Shown piece after piece: positions 23,657 to 36,072 of a DNA stretch of 64,000 nt (its first letter is position 1; each line of letters opens with the position of its first letter). This stretch comes from Spirodela intermedia (taxonomy: Eukaryota; Streptophyta; Magnoliopsida; Alismatales; Araceae), in NCBI GenBank assembly GCA_902729315.2, contig LR746273.1:5001-69000 (forward strand), written 5' to 3'. The position numbers and the translations under genes were made by a program. The notes under the pieces are model-generated. The model searched no databases, was not told where the DNA came from, and saw only the letters and a program-made list of their open reading frames with translations.

Positions 23657-24358
23657 GGAAAGGGAGGCGGTGAGAGCGCCACATTGCCGCATTATTCCGC
23701 ATGAAGGGCGGGCAACCGATTCTCGTGGACGCGTGTGACTCTGCTCGTAGGCCTCCAACAGCACAAAACAATTAATATCCCCCCCTACCACATCCTGCTC
23801 GACGCCCGCCCCATCGACCGAGCTCTCGGACTTCCAAGCGGCCGGAACCATTGCCTGGTACATCTGCTCTTTTCCTCCACCGATGATTGAGCTCTTCATC
23901 TTAATCTGCCATTTTTCCCGAAGATTACAGGCTCTTTATACTGTTTCTTTGACGATTTCCCCGAATGTTTGAAGAGATGTTAACCGAAAGTTTTCGATCC
24001 TGGTCTTCGTCCGCTCGTTTCCTTTCATCTTTTCCTCTCCCTCCGATTCGTCGATCATCACATTTACGGCACACCACCGTGGAATAAATAAACTCTACCC
24101 TGCAGATTTGCTGTGGGCTGTCGCGTTTATTCCTGCCGTTTCGGTGAGGAGAAGCCAACCAGATATCTCATTGCACGATTCGCGTCCACTCAGATTTCAT
24201 TCCCCTATTTTTAGCGGATCCAACACCCGCACTGTCTGATCAGAAGGGCGGAAGCACGTCTCCCGCTGCATCCTCGAAACAACACGAAGCCCTGAACTCT
24301 AGGAGCACTGAAGCCTGGCTTAGAGGAAAACGCTCAGGGGGAAGGCCACAGCCAGAAT
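23383..24358 (+). other. Interval upstream of DUF247 gene D, with (GA)n tract
   Basis: This is non-coding as far as I can see. An interrupted GA-rich microsatellite lies at 23593-23660. The remainder is GC-balanced and probably holds the promoter and 5' UTR of the gene at 24359. No clear TATA box could be assigned. Confidence 0.45.
23593..23660 (+). repeat. GA-rich microsatellite
   Basis: A GA repeat with a few interruptions about 700 bp upstream of the DUF247 gene. GA/TC tracts are common in plant promoter regions. Confidence 0.85.
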
Positions 24359-25522
24359 ATGGAAGGCTCAGTGGACGTGACTGAAGACCCACTGGTGCAC
24401 TCTATCAAGGCACAGATTTCAGAGGCAGATGATCTGGACGCCAATTCGCGATTTAAAAAGCCCATCATCCACAGGATGCGGACCCACGTTAGGGACGAGG
24501 ACCCTGGTGCATGTCGGCCGAAGGTCGTATCCATCGGGCCGTTTCACCATGGAGACGCCTCCCTCCGTAAGATGGAGACACTTAAACGCAAATTCACGTA
24601 CAACCTGTTCATGAGGAGTCGTTGCAACTGTATCGATGGAATGATCGACTCGATAAGGAGGCACGAAGAGGAAGCGAGGGCCTGGTACTCTGAGGAACTT
24701 GAGCTGGATAGCAATGAGTTCGTTGAGATGATGATTTTCGATGGCTGCTTCCTCATAGAGCTATTTCTGACGTACTTCCGAGAAGGTTGGGTCTTCTTGT
24801 GGAGGGAACTGTTTCGTCTGTGTGACACAACCCTTGATGTCGTGCGCGACGATTGCCTGATGATAGAGAACCAGATTCCCTTCTTCCTATTAGAAGAGCT
24901 ATTCTTCTTCTCTCGCATCCGTACCCCCCATTTGTGGGAATTAGCCACAGAGTTCCTCGAGGTGAGGAACATGTTGCCGGAACGTCCTGAGCTAGTATAT
25001 CATCTGCTCCATTTGCTTCATTCATCCTTGGACCCACGTCTCTACGATAATCCGGCCCCAAAGTCATATTTCCACAGGACGTTCTGCTGGCTCAGAAACC
25101 TCGCCGGGTCTCTCAACCCTGGATACACTTCCTTGGGCTATGCATGGAGGGGAGACTCGGACCAGATCTCCCAGGTGACGGAGCTCGTGAGAGTTGGTGT
25201 GAAGCTCACGAGGACGAGTATCAAGTCAAGGATTGGGAGGTACGTTATCATGGTCTCATTCAAGGGGGAGAGTCTTGAGATCCCCAGCCTCACTTTGGAG
25301 GAGTCCACCAAAACCAGACTGCAAAATCTCATCATCCTTGAACTGGTACACCCCCAGGTTGGAGACTACTTTACCTGCTACGCTACCTTGATGGGCTCCA
25401 TCATCAAAACAGCAGCGGACGTTGAAATCCTTCGAAGATGCGGTATCCTTTATGGCAAGATGCAAAATGACGAGGCAGCTCACATGTTCAAGAGTCTATG
25501 TAGGATCGCTAAATGTGACTGA
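24359..25522 (+). CDS. DUF247 protein D, without C-terminal membrane segment
   Basis: A single-exon frame of 387 residues. DUF247 signatures are clear: HVRDEDPGACRPKVVSIG followed by PFHHG (about residues 43-65), FVEMMIFDGCFLIELF (about 120) and LMIENQIPFFLLEELF (about 165). Family proteins normally continue another 40-60 residues with an NPW motif and a membrane anchor. This one stops after AHMFKSLCRIAKCD, and no anchor sequence is found downstream. Its nearest relative in the window is the gene at 41003-42199, which stops at the same place, so the short end is probably inherited rather than a fresh mutation. It is possibly a soluble variant. It lies between repeat blocks and is not part of the duplicated A/B/C segment. 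Confidence 0.85.
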   Translation: MEGSVDVTEDPLVHSIKAQISEADDLDANSRFKKPIIHRMRTHVRDEDPGACRPKVVSIGPFHHGDASLRKMETLKRKFTYNLFMRSRCNCIDGMIDSIRRHEEEARAWYSEELELDSNEFVEMMIFDGCFLIELFLTYFREGWVFLWRELFRLCDTTLDVVRDDCLMIENQIPFFLLEELFFFSRIRTPHLWELATEFLEVRNMLPERPELVYHLLHLLHSSLDPRLYDNPAPKSYFHRTFCWLRNLAGSLNPGYTSLGYAWRGDSDQISQVTELVRVGVKLTRTSIKSRIGRYVIMVSFKGESLEIPSLTLEESTKTRLQNLIILELVHPQVGDYFTCYATLMGSIIKTAADVEILRRCGILYGKMQNDEAAHMFKSLCRIAKCD

Positions 25523-25777
25523 TTGTTAATCATTTTCCACTTGTTTAGTTGAGAAGATGACCACAATGGTTAACTAGCCTAGGGTCGGTCAATCTCAACT
25601 TACTTTGCTCATTCCAAGTGTGGTGTCTTTGTCTATCCTTGATGGTATCAACCAGACATTTTGTTATAAAGCACTTTTCTTGTGAATGAGTACTAGGGAT
25701 GAAATCGATGAGAATACATCTTTCGAGATCTCAATCAATTTAGAAACAAGAAGGGTACGAAAGTATGCAATTCTTGC
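25523..25777 (+). other. 3' flank of DUF247 gene D
   Basis: A short non-coding stretch before an LTR fragment. I see no recognisable features. Confidence 0.5.
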
Positions 25778-26171
25778 TGATAAGTCTTCATTATCATGAG
25801 TTAATAATTAATTAATAATATAATTTTAGCCTTAACTCATAATAAATAGACTTATATTTATGTTAAATTATGAAAAATAGTTTTTAATTGGTTAATATGA
25901 AATTTTAGCTAATTATGTGATTTTATTTAAATTTATATATAATTTTTATAATATTTTTTTGAGATAAATAAAATAAAATAAAATAAAAAGATAGAAAAAA
26001 AAGGGGGGCACCAGCCAACCAGTCAAACTTGTAAGTGGGTCAGAAGCACAGTCAAGGTGGAGCCACGAGCAAAAGGCCAATGTGGCTAAAGATGGAGAGA
26101 TAAGGGACACATGTGTGTCCTCCCCTTCCATGTCACTAGTGGCCAACCAGACATTGGGCAACGAGTGGTCA
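25778..26171 (-). mobile_element. LTR 3' fragment (minus strand)
   Basis: Starts TGATAAGTCTTC (the reverse complement of the LTR 3' end) and contains only the last roughly 390 bp of an LTR. It joins at 26172 to the flank of segment L. Confidence 0.75.
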
Positions 26172-26513
26172 TATGATTTGCAATATTCAGACTTTAGGGC
26201 TTCGGGCCTTGATAAGTCTTCATTATCATGAGTTAATAATTAATAAATAATATAGTTTTAGCCTTAACTCATGATAAATAGACTTATATTTATGTTAAAT
26301 TGTGAAAAGTGGTCTTCAATTGGTTGAGGTGATTTTTTGGCTAATTATGTAATTTTATGAGAATTTATATAATTTTTATAATCTTATTTTTGAGATAAAT
26401 GAAGAAAAATAAAATAAAAAAGATAAAAAAAGAGGGGGAACCCACCAGCCAGCCGGGCCCGCAAGTAGGTTAGAAGCGCAGTTGACTGAAGCTACGAGCA
26501 TGGACTTGAACAG

Positions 26514-28131
26514 TGATAAGTCTTCATTATCATGAGTTAATAATTATTAAATAATATAGTTTTAGCCTTAACTCATGATAAATAGACTTATATTTGTGTT
26601 AAAGTGTGAAAAGTGGTTTTCAATTGATTAAGGTGAATTTTTGGGTAATTATGTGATTTTATATGATTTTTATAGTTTTACTTTTGAGATAAATGAAGAA
26701 CAAGAAATAAAATTAAAAATATGGCAAAATGGGGGGACCCGCAAGCAGGTCGAAAGTGCAGTCGGGGAGTAGCCGCGAGTAGGGGCTCAAGCAGCTTAGC
26801 TTGGACCGATAGGGCACATGTGCGCCACTCCCCTTCCACGTCACCGGTGGCCAGCCGGCTATGGGGCAAGGAGTGGTCGTACATGCGAGAGAAGGGACTT
26901 TGCATACAAAGCTAACATTACTATATATTCGCCCGAAAAATCAGCGCACAACTGATGTGGGACTAAACCCACGTCACACCTTCCTCAGAAGAGGCGGGCG
27001 ACCGGCACTGGTTCAAATCCTCCCAGAGTCAAAATTCATATATTTTTATCTGATTATCGCGACTTTCCTACAGATCGCCGATGAAGGATTAAGCAATGAG
27101 AATCGCTAGATCAACAATGAAAATCTCGTCAACGTGCTTCGCAAAGCATTGCTACTAAAATTGCTAAACGATTCACGATAAAAGGATCGCGAATCCATCG
27201 AGTAAATCATCTCCGATTGATCGACGAACAAGCCGTTGTCGGGAAGAGGACAATCCGTCAAGAGATGAGTTGCCACCTCTTGAGAGCGTAACAGATGCAA
27301 TGAAGAGCCTTCTCTTGCTGCGTGGACCTAAGGATGAAGCTCCCTGACATGCACCCCACCTCTATCCAGCTCCTCTTCGTCGAGTGACAGCCGCCGGAGA
27401 GCCGCAAAGTCACTGTTTTTCCGCTCCACTGGGTGACAGCCACCAGAGAAAACTCGACGACCCATTTCAGTGATCCCTAGACTTCGCAAGAAGATCTAGA
27501 GATTGCCCACGTCGTCTTTGTCCAAAGAGAGCCTTCAAGGCCGTGAACACTACACAATGATCCTCCCGAACGCTCAAGATTCCGGTGCATCGCCGACGCA
27601 TTACCGTCCCGATACCGGAACTCTGTTTTCCTGATTTCAATTTACTTTACATTTCATTTAGTGATAGTTTTTGTGATTTTAATTTACCAAAATATACTTT
27701 GTTCTATTACAATTCTTCTGACTTTTATAGATATTAATTTGATCAATTAAATTGTCTATAATCGCTTACGTAAGAATCGCCAGGCAGAACTTTGTTTCCA
27801 CCCGATTCGCATTCGTCGGGTGCTGACATCATCATGATGTCCACATCCTTATTTCCCTTTTTTGTGAATTTTAAATAGATTTCCTTTTTATTTCCTAGTA
27901 TAAAATTCATAGATAATCATATTTATTGAGAAAAATTCTGAATAATTAACCATATATTATATTACATCCTAGTGATCGACTTGGAAAATTAATACTATTT
28001 TTAGAACTTTTATTGAATTATAATCGATATATTTATTTAGAAATACTTCTAAATATCCAAAAAATATATATTTTCTAATTTTATAATTTTTATATTTGCG
28101 TGATTTAATATACAATGACTGAGTCATGTCA
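26514..28131 (-). mobile_element. Nested LTR of segment L
   Basis: Runs from TGATAAGTCTTC to GAGTCATGTCA. Flanks AACAG (26509-26513) and AGCAG (28132-28136) are the same target-site duplication as in copies A, B and C with one mutation. Confidence 0.85.
26922..26963 (-). promoter_or_regulatory. USE plus TATA in nested LTR (segment L)
   Basis: On the minus strand, GTCCCACATCA (one mismatch to the USE, 26953-26963) is followed after 25 bp by TATATA (26922-26927). Confidence 0.4.
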
Positions 28132-29577
28132 AGCAGCTAAGGGTGACCGATTGGGGGCACATGTGTGTCACACCTTGTCCATGTCACTAGTGGTCTGTCG
28201 TGCGTGGGGCAAGGAGCAATCGTACACATGTGAGAAATGGACCAATTAACTCTTAAATCTCGTATTACTATATGTTCATCTCAAAATTTGACGTATAACA
28301 AATGTGGGACTAAATCAAGGATCATTGAATATTTTTGATGATTTTAATACCCATAATACCCCTTATTTATAGCAACAAGATATCACAATGACGTACTATA
28401 TAAAGATATTTGATAACTTATTTTTCTCTCTCTCATACTGACATACTATTGACGAGGGTTTGAATTCTACTACAGCTAAAACTCATATTTTTCTTTGATT
28501 AAATTGTACTTTCTATGTAAATTTTTGGTGAACAATTAAGCCACCATAATCACTTAATCATTGGCAAAAATTTCATCAATGCGATTCGCAGAGTAGTGTT
28601 ACTAAAATTATTGAATGATTTGTGATAAAAGGATCGCAAATCTATCAAGTAAATCAGCTCCGATTGATCGACGAGCAAGCTGTCGTCAAGAAGAAGACGG
28701 TCCGCCAAGAGACGAGTTGTCACCTCTTGAGAGCATACAAAATATAATGAAAAGCCTTCTCTTGCTTGCACGGACCTAAGAATGAAATTGCGTGACATAC
28801 GCTCCACCTCCATCTAGCTCAACTCTGTCAAGTGATAGTTGTCGGAGAGTCACAAAGTCGTCGTTTTTTTGTTCTACCAGGTGATAGCCATTGAAGACAA
28901 TTTGACGACTCATTTCATTGATCTTTAAATTTTTATAGGAAGATCTAGAGATTGCTCACATCGACTTTGTCTAATATGAGACTTCTAAGTTGTGAATAAT
29001 ATATAATAATATTCTTGAATACTTAAGATTTTAATACATCATTGACGTATGGCTGCCGCAATACTAGATCTTTATTTTCTTTATTTTTAACTTAATTTTT
29101 ACTTTATTTAAAAATAATTTATGTGATATAAAATTTTTAAACTACTCTTCATTCAATTACGATTCTTTTGGTTTTTACATATATTAATTTAGTCAATTAA
29201 ATCGTATATAATCACTTACTTAAGAATCATCAGGTGGAACTCTATTATTGCCTGATTTGCATTCATTAGTTGCTGACGTCATCTTGACATCCACGCCTTT
29301 ATTTCTCTTTTTGTGAATTTTAAATATATTTTACTTTCATTTCTTAGTCTAAAATTCATAAAAAAATATATTCTTTGAGACAAATTCTGAAATATTACCC
29401 TATATTATATTACATCCATTTGATCGACTGATAAAATTTTCACTATTTTAGAACTTTTATTGAATTATAATTGATATATTTATTCAGAAATACTTTTAAA
29501 TATTTAAAAATTACTATTTTGTAGTTTTATAAATTTTAAATTTATGTTATTTATTATACAATGACTAAATCACGTCA

Positions 29578-30684
29578 CCCACCTAATGTCAAAAAAAACA
29601 AACAGATGCTCCTCAAAAAAAGTAAATAAATTATTCATATTATTTGATAAATGTAGAATTAAAAATTTTAAAAATAAATTGAAATTTAAAATTATATAAC
29701 TATAAAAGAATTCTTGATACATGAAATTTTTAATCAGTAAAATATTAATATATAATGAATAAATCATCAACTGATGAAAATTTAATAATAGGAATAAGGT
29801 TAAAATAAAAAGGAAATAGTTTCAATATAAGAGAAATCAGTTTCACTATTAAAGTGCCTCCTTTTCACAACACATTTACATTCCAGAATTCATGTCATGT
29901 TTTGAACGAAAATTAATGAGTGCTATCACTATATAAGTTGATACAATTTTCTGTCCTAAAACCTGAACAAGCTGAAAAATATATAAAATCCACGTTGATT
30001 TTTATATTAATTAAATACTAATTGCCGCTTAGCCCAAGTTCCCTTTGACAACATGTTATCCAAGGATCGTAGTGAATTCAAGGCACCTTTTCTTTCATGT
30101 GAAAATATATAATAAAAATTATATTTGTGAAGGATTATAACTCTATTAGTATGACATGATATGATCTATTTTGAATAATTGATCTCAAACAAAGTTCAGT
30201 TTCACACTGGTTCAAAAATTGGCCCACTAATATAATGTTTGGCTTATGGGTAAACATGGTTGGAAGAAGTTGTTTAAATGAATACTAATTGAAGTTTCAA
30301 TGCTCACGTGCAAGCAATATGAGTTGACTTGATATTCAATTGAGCTTTTGCAGATTGCTTGGTTTGGCACTGCAAACTCCACCGTGTTAATTATGGAAGC
30401 TACTTTTACTTATGATGCTTATACGGGAGATTCTTCGCCTCTTGCTCACTCTCACTCTCTCTCAATCATTCTTTCAGCGGTTTCTCTCATGTAGTGTAAA
30501 ATCTATTAAATGCTGATAGCGAAATGGTTTCTCTTCAAAAACCTCTTAGAGTCTCTATCCTTCTGTAAGCAATCTCTCCCACTCGGTAACTTCACCGCCT
30601 TTCTTCTCTGATCAGACGTATTCGTCCATTTTCTCCTCGAGGAAGGGGAAGTAGAGACGCGTGGAAGGGGGGAGAGGAGAGGAA
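29578..30684. repeat. Segment L: AT-rich repeat and duplicated GNAT upstream region
   Basis: The AT-rich part (29578-30429) equals 50281-51130 and, inverted up to 30349, 31241-32019. The part 30430-30684 is a near copy of the sequence directly upstream of the GNAT start (51130-51387), including CT-rich text and the stretch GAGGAAGGGGAAG. No gene of its own was seen. Confidence 0.75.
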
Positions 30685-30735
30685 ATGAGATCGGTCACCT
30701 TGGATTTCTTCACAAATCATAGTTGCATAAAATAA
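30685..30735 (+). pseudogene. Truncated GNAT start fused to foreign sequence
   Basis: ATG at 30685 opens MRSVTLDFF, identical to the first nine residues of the GNAT protein encoded from 51388. After the junction at 30711 the frame reads seven unrelated residues and stops at 30733-30735. It carries the duplicated GNAT upstream region, so it could still be transcribed, but it cannot make an acetyltransferase. Confidence 0.7.
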
Positions 30736-31240
30736 AACTAAAAATAGAAAGTAGAACTATCAGAACTATCTAATTTATAAATTTCTTACATCATATTGCA
30801 TACAAGAAAAATTAAATCAATTAAATTGATTGATACCTAATAAGTCTACATTATCATGAGTTAATAATTGATAAATAATATAGTTTTAGCCTTAACTCAT
30901 GATAAATAGACTTATATTTATGTGAAATTATGAAAAGTTGTTTTCATTTGATTAATGTGTTTTTTTGGCTAATTATGTGGATTTATACAATTTTATATGA
31001 TTTTTATAATCTTATTTTTGAGATAAATGAAGATGAAGAAAATAAAATAAAATAAATAGAAAAAGGGGGAAACTCGCCGACAAGCTGGGCCCCCAAGTAG
31101 GTCAGTAGTGTAGTTGGGGAAGAGCTGCAAGCAGAGGCTTGAGCGGCTATGAACCGATAGGGACACGTGCCTGCCACTCTCCTTCCATGTCACCAGTGGC
31201 CAACTAGCTGTGGGGCAAAGAGTGGTTGTACACGCAGGAG
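30736..31240 (-). mobile_element. LTR 3' fragment at the centre of the L/B inverted repeat
   Basis: An AT-rich repeat (to about 30838, shared inverted with 22855-22960) is followed by the last roughly 400 bp of an LTR on the minus strand (30839-31240). No gene was seen. It forms, with neighbouring sequence, the spacer between the inverted segments L and B. Confidence 0.65.
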
Positions 31241-32019
31241 AAAAGCTCAATTGAATATCAAGTCAACTCGTGTTGCCTGCACATGAGCGTTGAAACTCCA
31301 ATTAGTATTCATTCAAACAACTTCTTCCAACCATGTTTACCCATAAGCCAAATATTATATTAGTGGGCCAATTTTTGAACCAGCATGAAACTGAACTTTG
31401 TTTGAGATCAATTATTCAAAATAGATCATATCATGTCATACTAATAGAGTTATAATCCTTCAAAAATATAATTTTTATTATATATTTTCACATGAAAGAA
31501 AAGGTGCCTTGAATTCACTACGATCCTTGGATAACAAGTTGTCAAAGGGAACTTGGGCTACGCAGCTATTAGTAATTAATTAGTATAAAAATCAATGTGG
31601 ATTTTATATATTTTTCAGCTTGTTCAAGTTTTAGGACAGAAAATTATGTCAACTTATGTAGTGATAGCAATCATTGATTTTCGTTCAAAACATGACATGA
31701 ATTCTGGAATGTAAATGTGTTGTGAAAAGGAGGCACTTTAATAGTGAAACTGATTTCTCTTATATTGAAACTATTTCCTTTTTATTTCAACCTTATTCCT
31801 ATTATTAAATTTTCATCAGTTGATGATTTATTCATTATATATTAATATTTTACTGATTAAAAATTTCATGTATCAAGAATTCTTTTATAGTTATATAATT
31901 TTAAATTTCAATTTATTTATTTATTTTTTAAATTTTCATTCTACATTTATCAAATAATATGAATAATTTATTTACTTTTTTTGAGGAGCATCTGTTTGTT
32001 TTTGTTGACATTGGGTGGA
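31241..32019 (+). repeat. AT-rich non-coding part of copy B
   Basis: No gene is seen. It is the inverted equivalent of about 29578-30349 and 50281-51052. Its second part (from 31814) equals the left edge of copy A. Confidence 0.7.
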
Positions 32020-33464
32020 TGACGTGACTTAGTCGTTGTATAATAAATAACATAAATTTAAAATTTATAAAACTACAAAATAGTAATTTTTAGATATTTA
32101 AAAGTATTTATGAATAAATATATCAATTATAATTCAATAAAAGTTCTAAAATAGTGAAAATTTTATCAGTCGATCACATGAATGTAATATAATATAGGGT
32201 AATATTTCAGAATTTGTCTCAAAGAATATATTTTTTTATGAATTTTAGACTAAGAAATGAAAGTAAAATATATTTAAAATTCACAAAAAAAGAGAAATAA
32301 AGGTGTGGATGTCAAGATGATGTCAGCACCCGATGAATGCGAATCAGGCAATAATAGAGTTCCGCCTGATGATTCTTACGTAAGCGATTATAGACGATTT
32401 AATTGACTAAATTAAGATATGTAAAAGCCAAAAGAATCGTAATTGAATGAAGAGTAGTTTAAAATTTTTCTATCACATAAATTATTTTTAAATGAAGTAA
32501 AGATTAAGTTAAAAATAAAAAAAATAAAGATCCAATATTGCGGTAGCCATACATCAATGATGTATTAAAATCTTAAGTATTCGAGAATATTATTATACAT
32601 TATTCACAACCTTGAAGGTCATCTTGGACAAAGGCGATGTAGACAATCTCTAGATCTTCTTATAAAATTTAAAGATCAATGAAATGGGTCGCCAAATTGT
32701 CTTCAATGGCTATCACTTAGTAGAACAGAAAAATGATGACTTTGTAACTCTCTGACAACTATCACCTGACGGAGTTGAGCTGGATAGAGGTAGAGCATAT
32801 GTCATGCAACTTTATTCTTAGGTCCATGCAGCAAGAGAAGGCTTGTCATTATATTTTGTATGCTCTCAAGAGGTGACGACTCGTCTCTTGGCGGATCGTC
32901 TTCTTCCCGACGACAGCTTGCTCGCCGATCAATCGGAGATGATTTACTTGATAGATTTGCGATCCTTTTATCACGAATCATTCAATAATTTTAGTAACAA
33001 TATTCTGCGAATCGCATTGATGAGATTTTTGCCAATGATTAAGTGATTATGGTGGCTTAATTGTTCACCAAAAATTTACATAAAAAGTACAATTTAATCA
33101 GAGAAAAATATGAGTTTTAGCTCTAGTAGAATTCAAACCCTCGTCAATAGTATGTCAGTATGAGAGAGAGAAAAATAAGTTATCAAATATCTTTATATAG
33201 TACATCATTGTGATATCTCGTTGTTGTAAATAAGGGGTATTATGGGTATTAAAATCATCAAAAATATTTAATGATCCTTGATTTAGTCCCACATTAGTTA
33301 TACGTCAAATTTTGAGATGAACATATAGTAATACGAGATTTAAGAATTAATTGGTCCATTTCTCACATGTGTACGATCGCTCCTTGTCCCACGCACGACA
33401 GACCACTAGTGATGTGGACAAGGAGTGACACACATGTGCCCTCAATCGGTCACCCTTAGCTGCT

Positions 33465-35051
33465 TGACATGACTCAGTCGTTGTATATTAAATCACGCAA
33501 ATATTAAATTTATAAAACTAGAAAATATGATTTTTTGGATATTTAGAAGTATTTATGAATAAATATATTGATTATAATTCAATAAAACTTCTAAAAATAG
33601 CGGTAATTTTCCAAGTCGATAACAGGGATGTAATATAATATATGGTAATTATTCATATTTTTTTTCAATGCATACAATTTTCTATGAATTTTATACTAGG
33701 AAATGAAAAGGAAATCTATTTAAAATTAACGAAAAAGGGAAGTAAGGGTGCGGACGTCATGATGATGTCAGCGCCTGGCGAATGCGAATCAAGCAGAAAC
33801 AAAGTTCCACCTGGCGATTCTTACGTAAGTAATTACAGACGATTTAACTGATCAAATTAATATCTATAAAAGTCAGAAGAATTGTAATAGAACAAAGTAT
33901 ATTTTGGTAAATTAAAATCACAAAAACTATCACTAAATGAAACGTAAAGTAAGTTGAAAGTAGGAAAATAGAGTTCCAGCGTCGCGATGACGATGCGTCG
34001 GAATCCTGAGCATTCGGGAGGATCGTTGTGCAATATCCACAGCCTCGAAGGCTCTCCTTGGACAAAGACGACGTGGGCAATCTCTAGATCTTCTTGCGAA
34101 GTCTAGAGATCACTGAAATGGGTCGTCGAGTCATCTTTGGCGGCTGTCACCCGGTGGAGCGGAAAAATGACGACTTTGTGGCTCTTCGGCGGCTGTCACC
34201 CGACGGAGAGGAGCTGGATGGAGGTGGGGCACATGTCAGGGAGCTTCATCCTCAGGCCCACGCAGCAAGAGGAGGCTCTTCATCGCATCTAGTACACTCT
34301 CAGGAGGTGGTGACTCGTCTCTCGATGGATCGCCCTCTTCCCGACAACGCCTTGTTCGTCAATCAATCGGAGATGATTTACTCGATGGATTCGTGATCCT
34401 TTTATTGCGAATCATTTAGCAATTTTAGTAGCAATACTCTGCGAAGCGCATTGACGAGATTTTCGCTGTTGATCCAACAATTCTCATTACTTAATCCTTC
34501 GCCGGCGATCTGCAGGAAAGTCACGATAATCAGATAAAAATATATGAATTTTGACTCTGGGAGGATTCGAACCTGCGCCGGTCGCCTCGCCTCTTATGAG
34601 GAAGGTGTGACGCGGGTTTAGTCCCACATCGGTTGTGCACCGATTTTTCGGGCAAATATATAATAATGTTAGCTTTGTAAGCAAAGTCCCTTCTCTCGCG
34701 TGTACGACCACTCCTTGCCTCACAGTTGGCTGGCCACCGGTGACGTGGAAGGGGAGTGGCACACACGTGCCTTATCGGTCCAAGCCAAGCCGGGGCTCGC
34801 GGCTACTCCCTGACTGCACTTGCGAGTCCCCCCATTTTGCCATATTTTTAATTTTATCTCTTGTTCTTCATTTATCTCAAAAGTAAGACTGTAAAAATCA
34901 TATAAAATCACATAATTACCCAAAAATTCACGTTAATCAATTGAAAACCTCTTTTCACACTTTAACACAAATATAAGTCTATTTATCATGAGTTAAGGCT
35001 AAAACTATATTATTTACTAATTATTAACTCATGATAATGAAAACTTATCAC
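33465..35051 (+). mobile_element. Nested LTR of copy B
   Basis: TGACATGACT...ACTTATCA, flanked by CTGCT (33460-33464) and CTGTT (35052-35056). This is the shared target-site duplication with one change. Confidence 0.88.
34621..34662 (+). promoter_or_regulatory. USE plus TATA in nested LTR (copy B)
   Basis: GTCCCACATCG at 34621-34631, 25 bp, then TATATA at 34657-34662. On the minus strand GGTTCGAATCC (34563-34573) matches a tRNA B box. Confidence 0.5.
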
Positions 35052-35354
35052 TGTTCAAGTCCATGCTCGCAGCTTCACTCAACTGCGCTTCTAACCTGCT
35101 TGCGGGCCCAGCTGGCTGACGGGTTCCCCCTCTTTTTTTATCTTTTTTATTTTATTTTTCTTCATTTATCTCAAAAATAAGATTATAAAAATTATATAAA
35201 TTCTCATAAAATCACATAATTAGCCAAAAAATCACCTCAACCAACTGAAGACCACTTTTCACAATTTAACATAAATATAAGTCTATTTATCATGAGTTAA
35301 GGCTAAAACTATATTATTTATTAATTATTAACTCATGATAATGAAGACTTATCA

Positions 35355-36072
35355 AGGCCCGAAGCCCTAAAGTCTGAATACTGTAAATCATACGACTTGT
35401 AGGCAAAAATTGCCAATCAATGGCTCTGAATACTTCCATAATCAAGGTGTGAGGGTGACATGAGTCCGTAATGGACCTACTGCGGGCTTCTAGAAATAGT
35501 TGCCGCTAGCATCTTTATGTGTAACCCTCTAATTATGCCACTGATCCTCTAGATGGGGGGCGGGTAGAAATAAATATGGTTTTGGAAAATTCTAAACCTC
35601 GACAACTTCCCGACGTTCTCCCTCCGCATTAGTCCCCCCCCCCCCCTTCCCCAGCCCCAGCTCCATCTGGAACCAAACAGTATTACCTCCGTCTGCCCCC
35701 TCCTCCCTCCCCGGCCCCAGCTCCAGAGCCGGAACCGGAACAATATTACCTCCGTCTGTGCGACGACGGTGGGGCCCGAGTCTTGCAGAGTGGGTACCTT
35801 CCACGAAACGCCTTCCTCTCTAGGTACCTTCCCCAAGTCTTGCGGATTCGTCCACTGGATTTCCTAGATAGCAGCTTTGAGATCAGAACTCTGAATTTAT
35901 GTAATCTTTGAGTTTTCCTTCATGTGTAAATAGTCAAACTCACGTGTGAATCCATAAACCAGCGACTTGATATTTTTCTTGTATCGTTTGTAATTTTCGC
36001 ACATCAATAACTCTCTTGTTCTTGGGTGGATATAAATGCTAAATGAGTGCTTTGCTCTACTTTTCATGCAGA
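35355..36072 (+). promoter_or_regulatory. 5' flank and probable 5'-UTR intron of DUF247 copy B
   Basis: Nearly identical to 18211-18928, with the same poly(C), GC-rich duplication and splice-acceptor-like TTTCATGCAG one base before the ATG at 36073. Confidence 0.5.

Larger units (their letters stand above)
26210..29577 (-). mobile_element. Older LTR of segment L, split by a nested LTR
   Basis: Minus-strand counterpart of the older LTR of the other segments (TGATAAG start, TCACGTCA end on the plus strand). It is interrupted by the nested LTR at 26514-28131. Confidence 0.8.
26172..30711 (-). repeat. Segment L: duplicated copy of 46910-51414 (same orientation)
   Basis: The order matches copy C from the LTR flank through to the first codons of the GNAT gene: the text before TGATAAG (26172-26209), the nested LTR pair, the AT-rich segment, and the GNAT promoter region (about 30430-30711). 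It is more diverged from C than B is, and lacks the DUF247 gene. It forms an inverted repeat with copy B. Confidence 0.8.
32020..35354 (+). mobile_element. Older LTR of copy B, split by a nested LTR
   Basis: TGACGTGACT start and ACTTATCA end, with the nested LTR at 33465-35051. Flanks are GTGGA and AGGCC, so there is no matching duplication. Confidence 0.8.
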
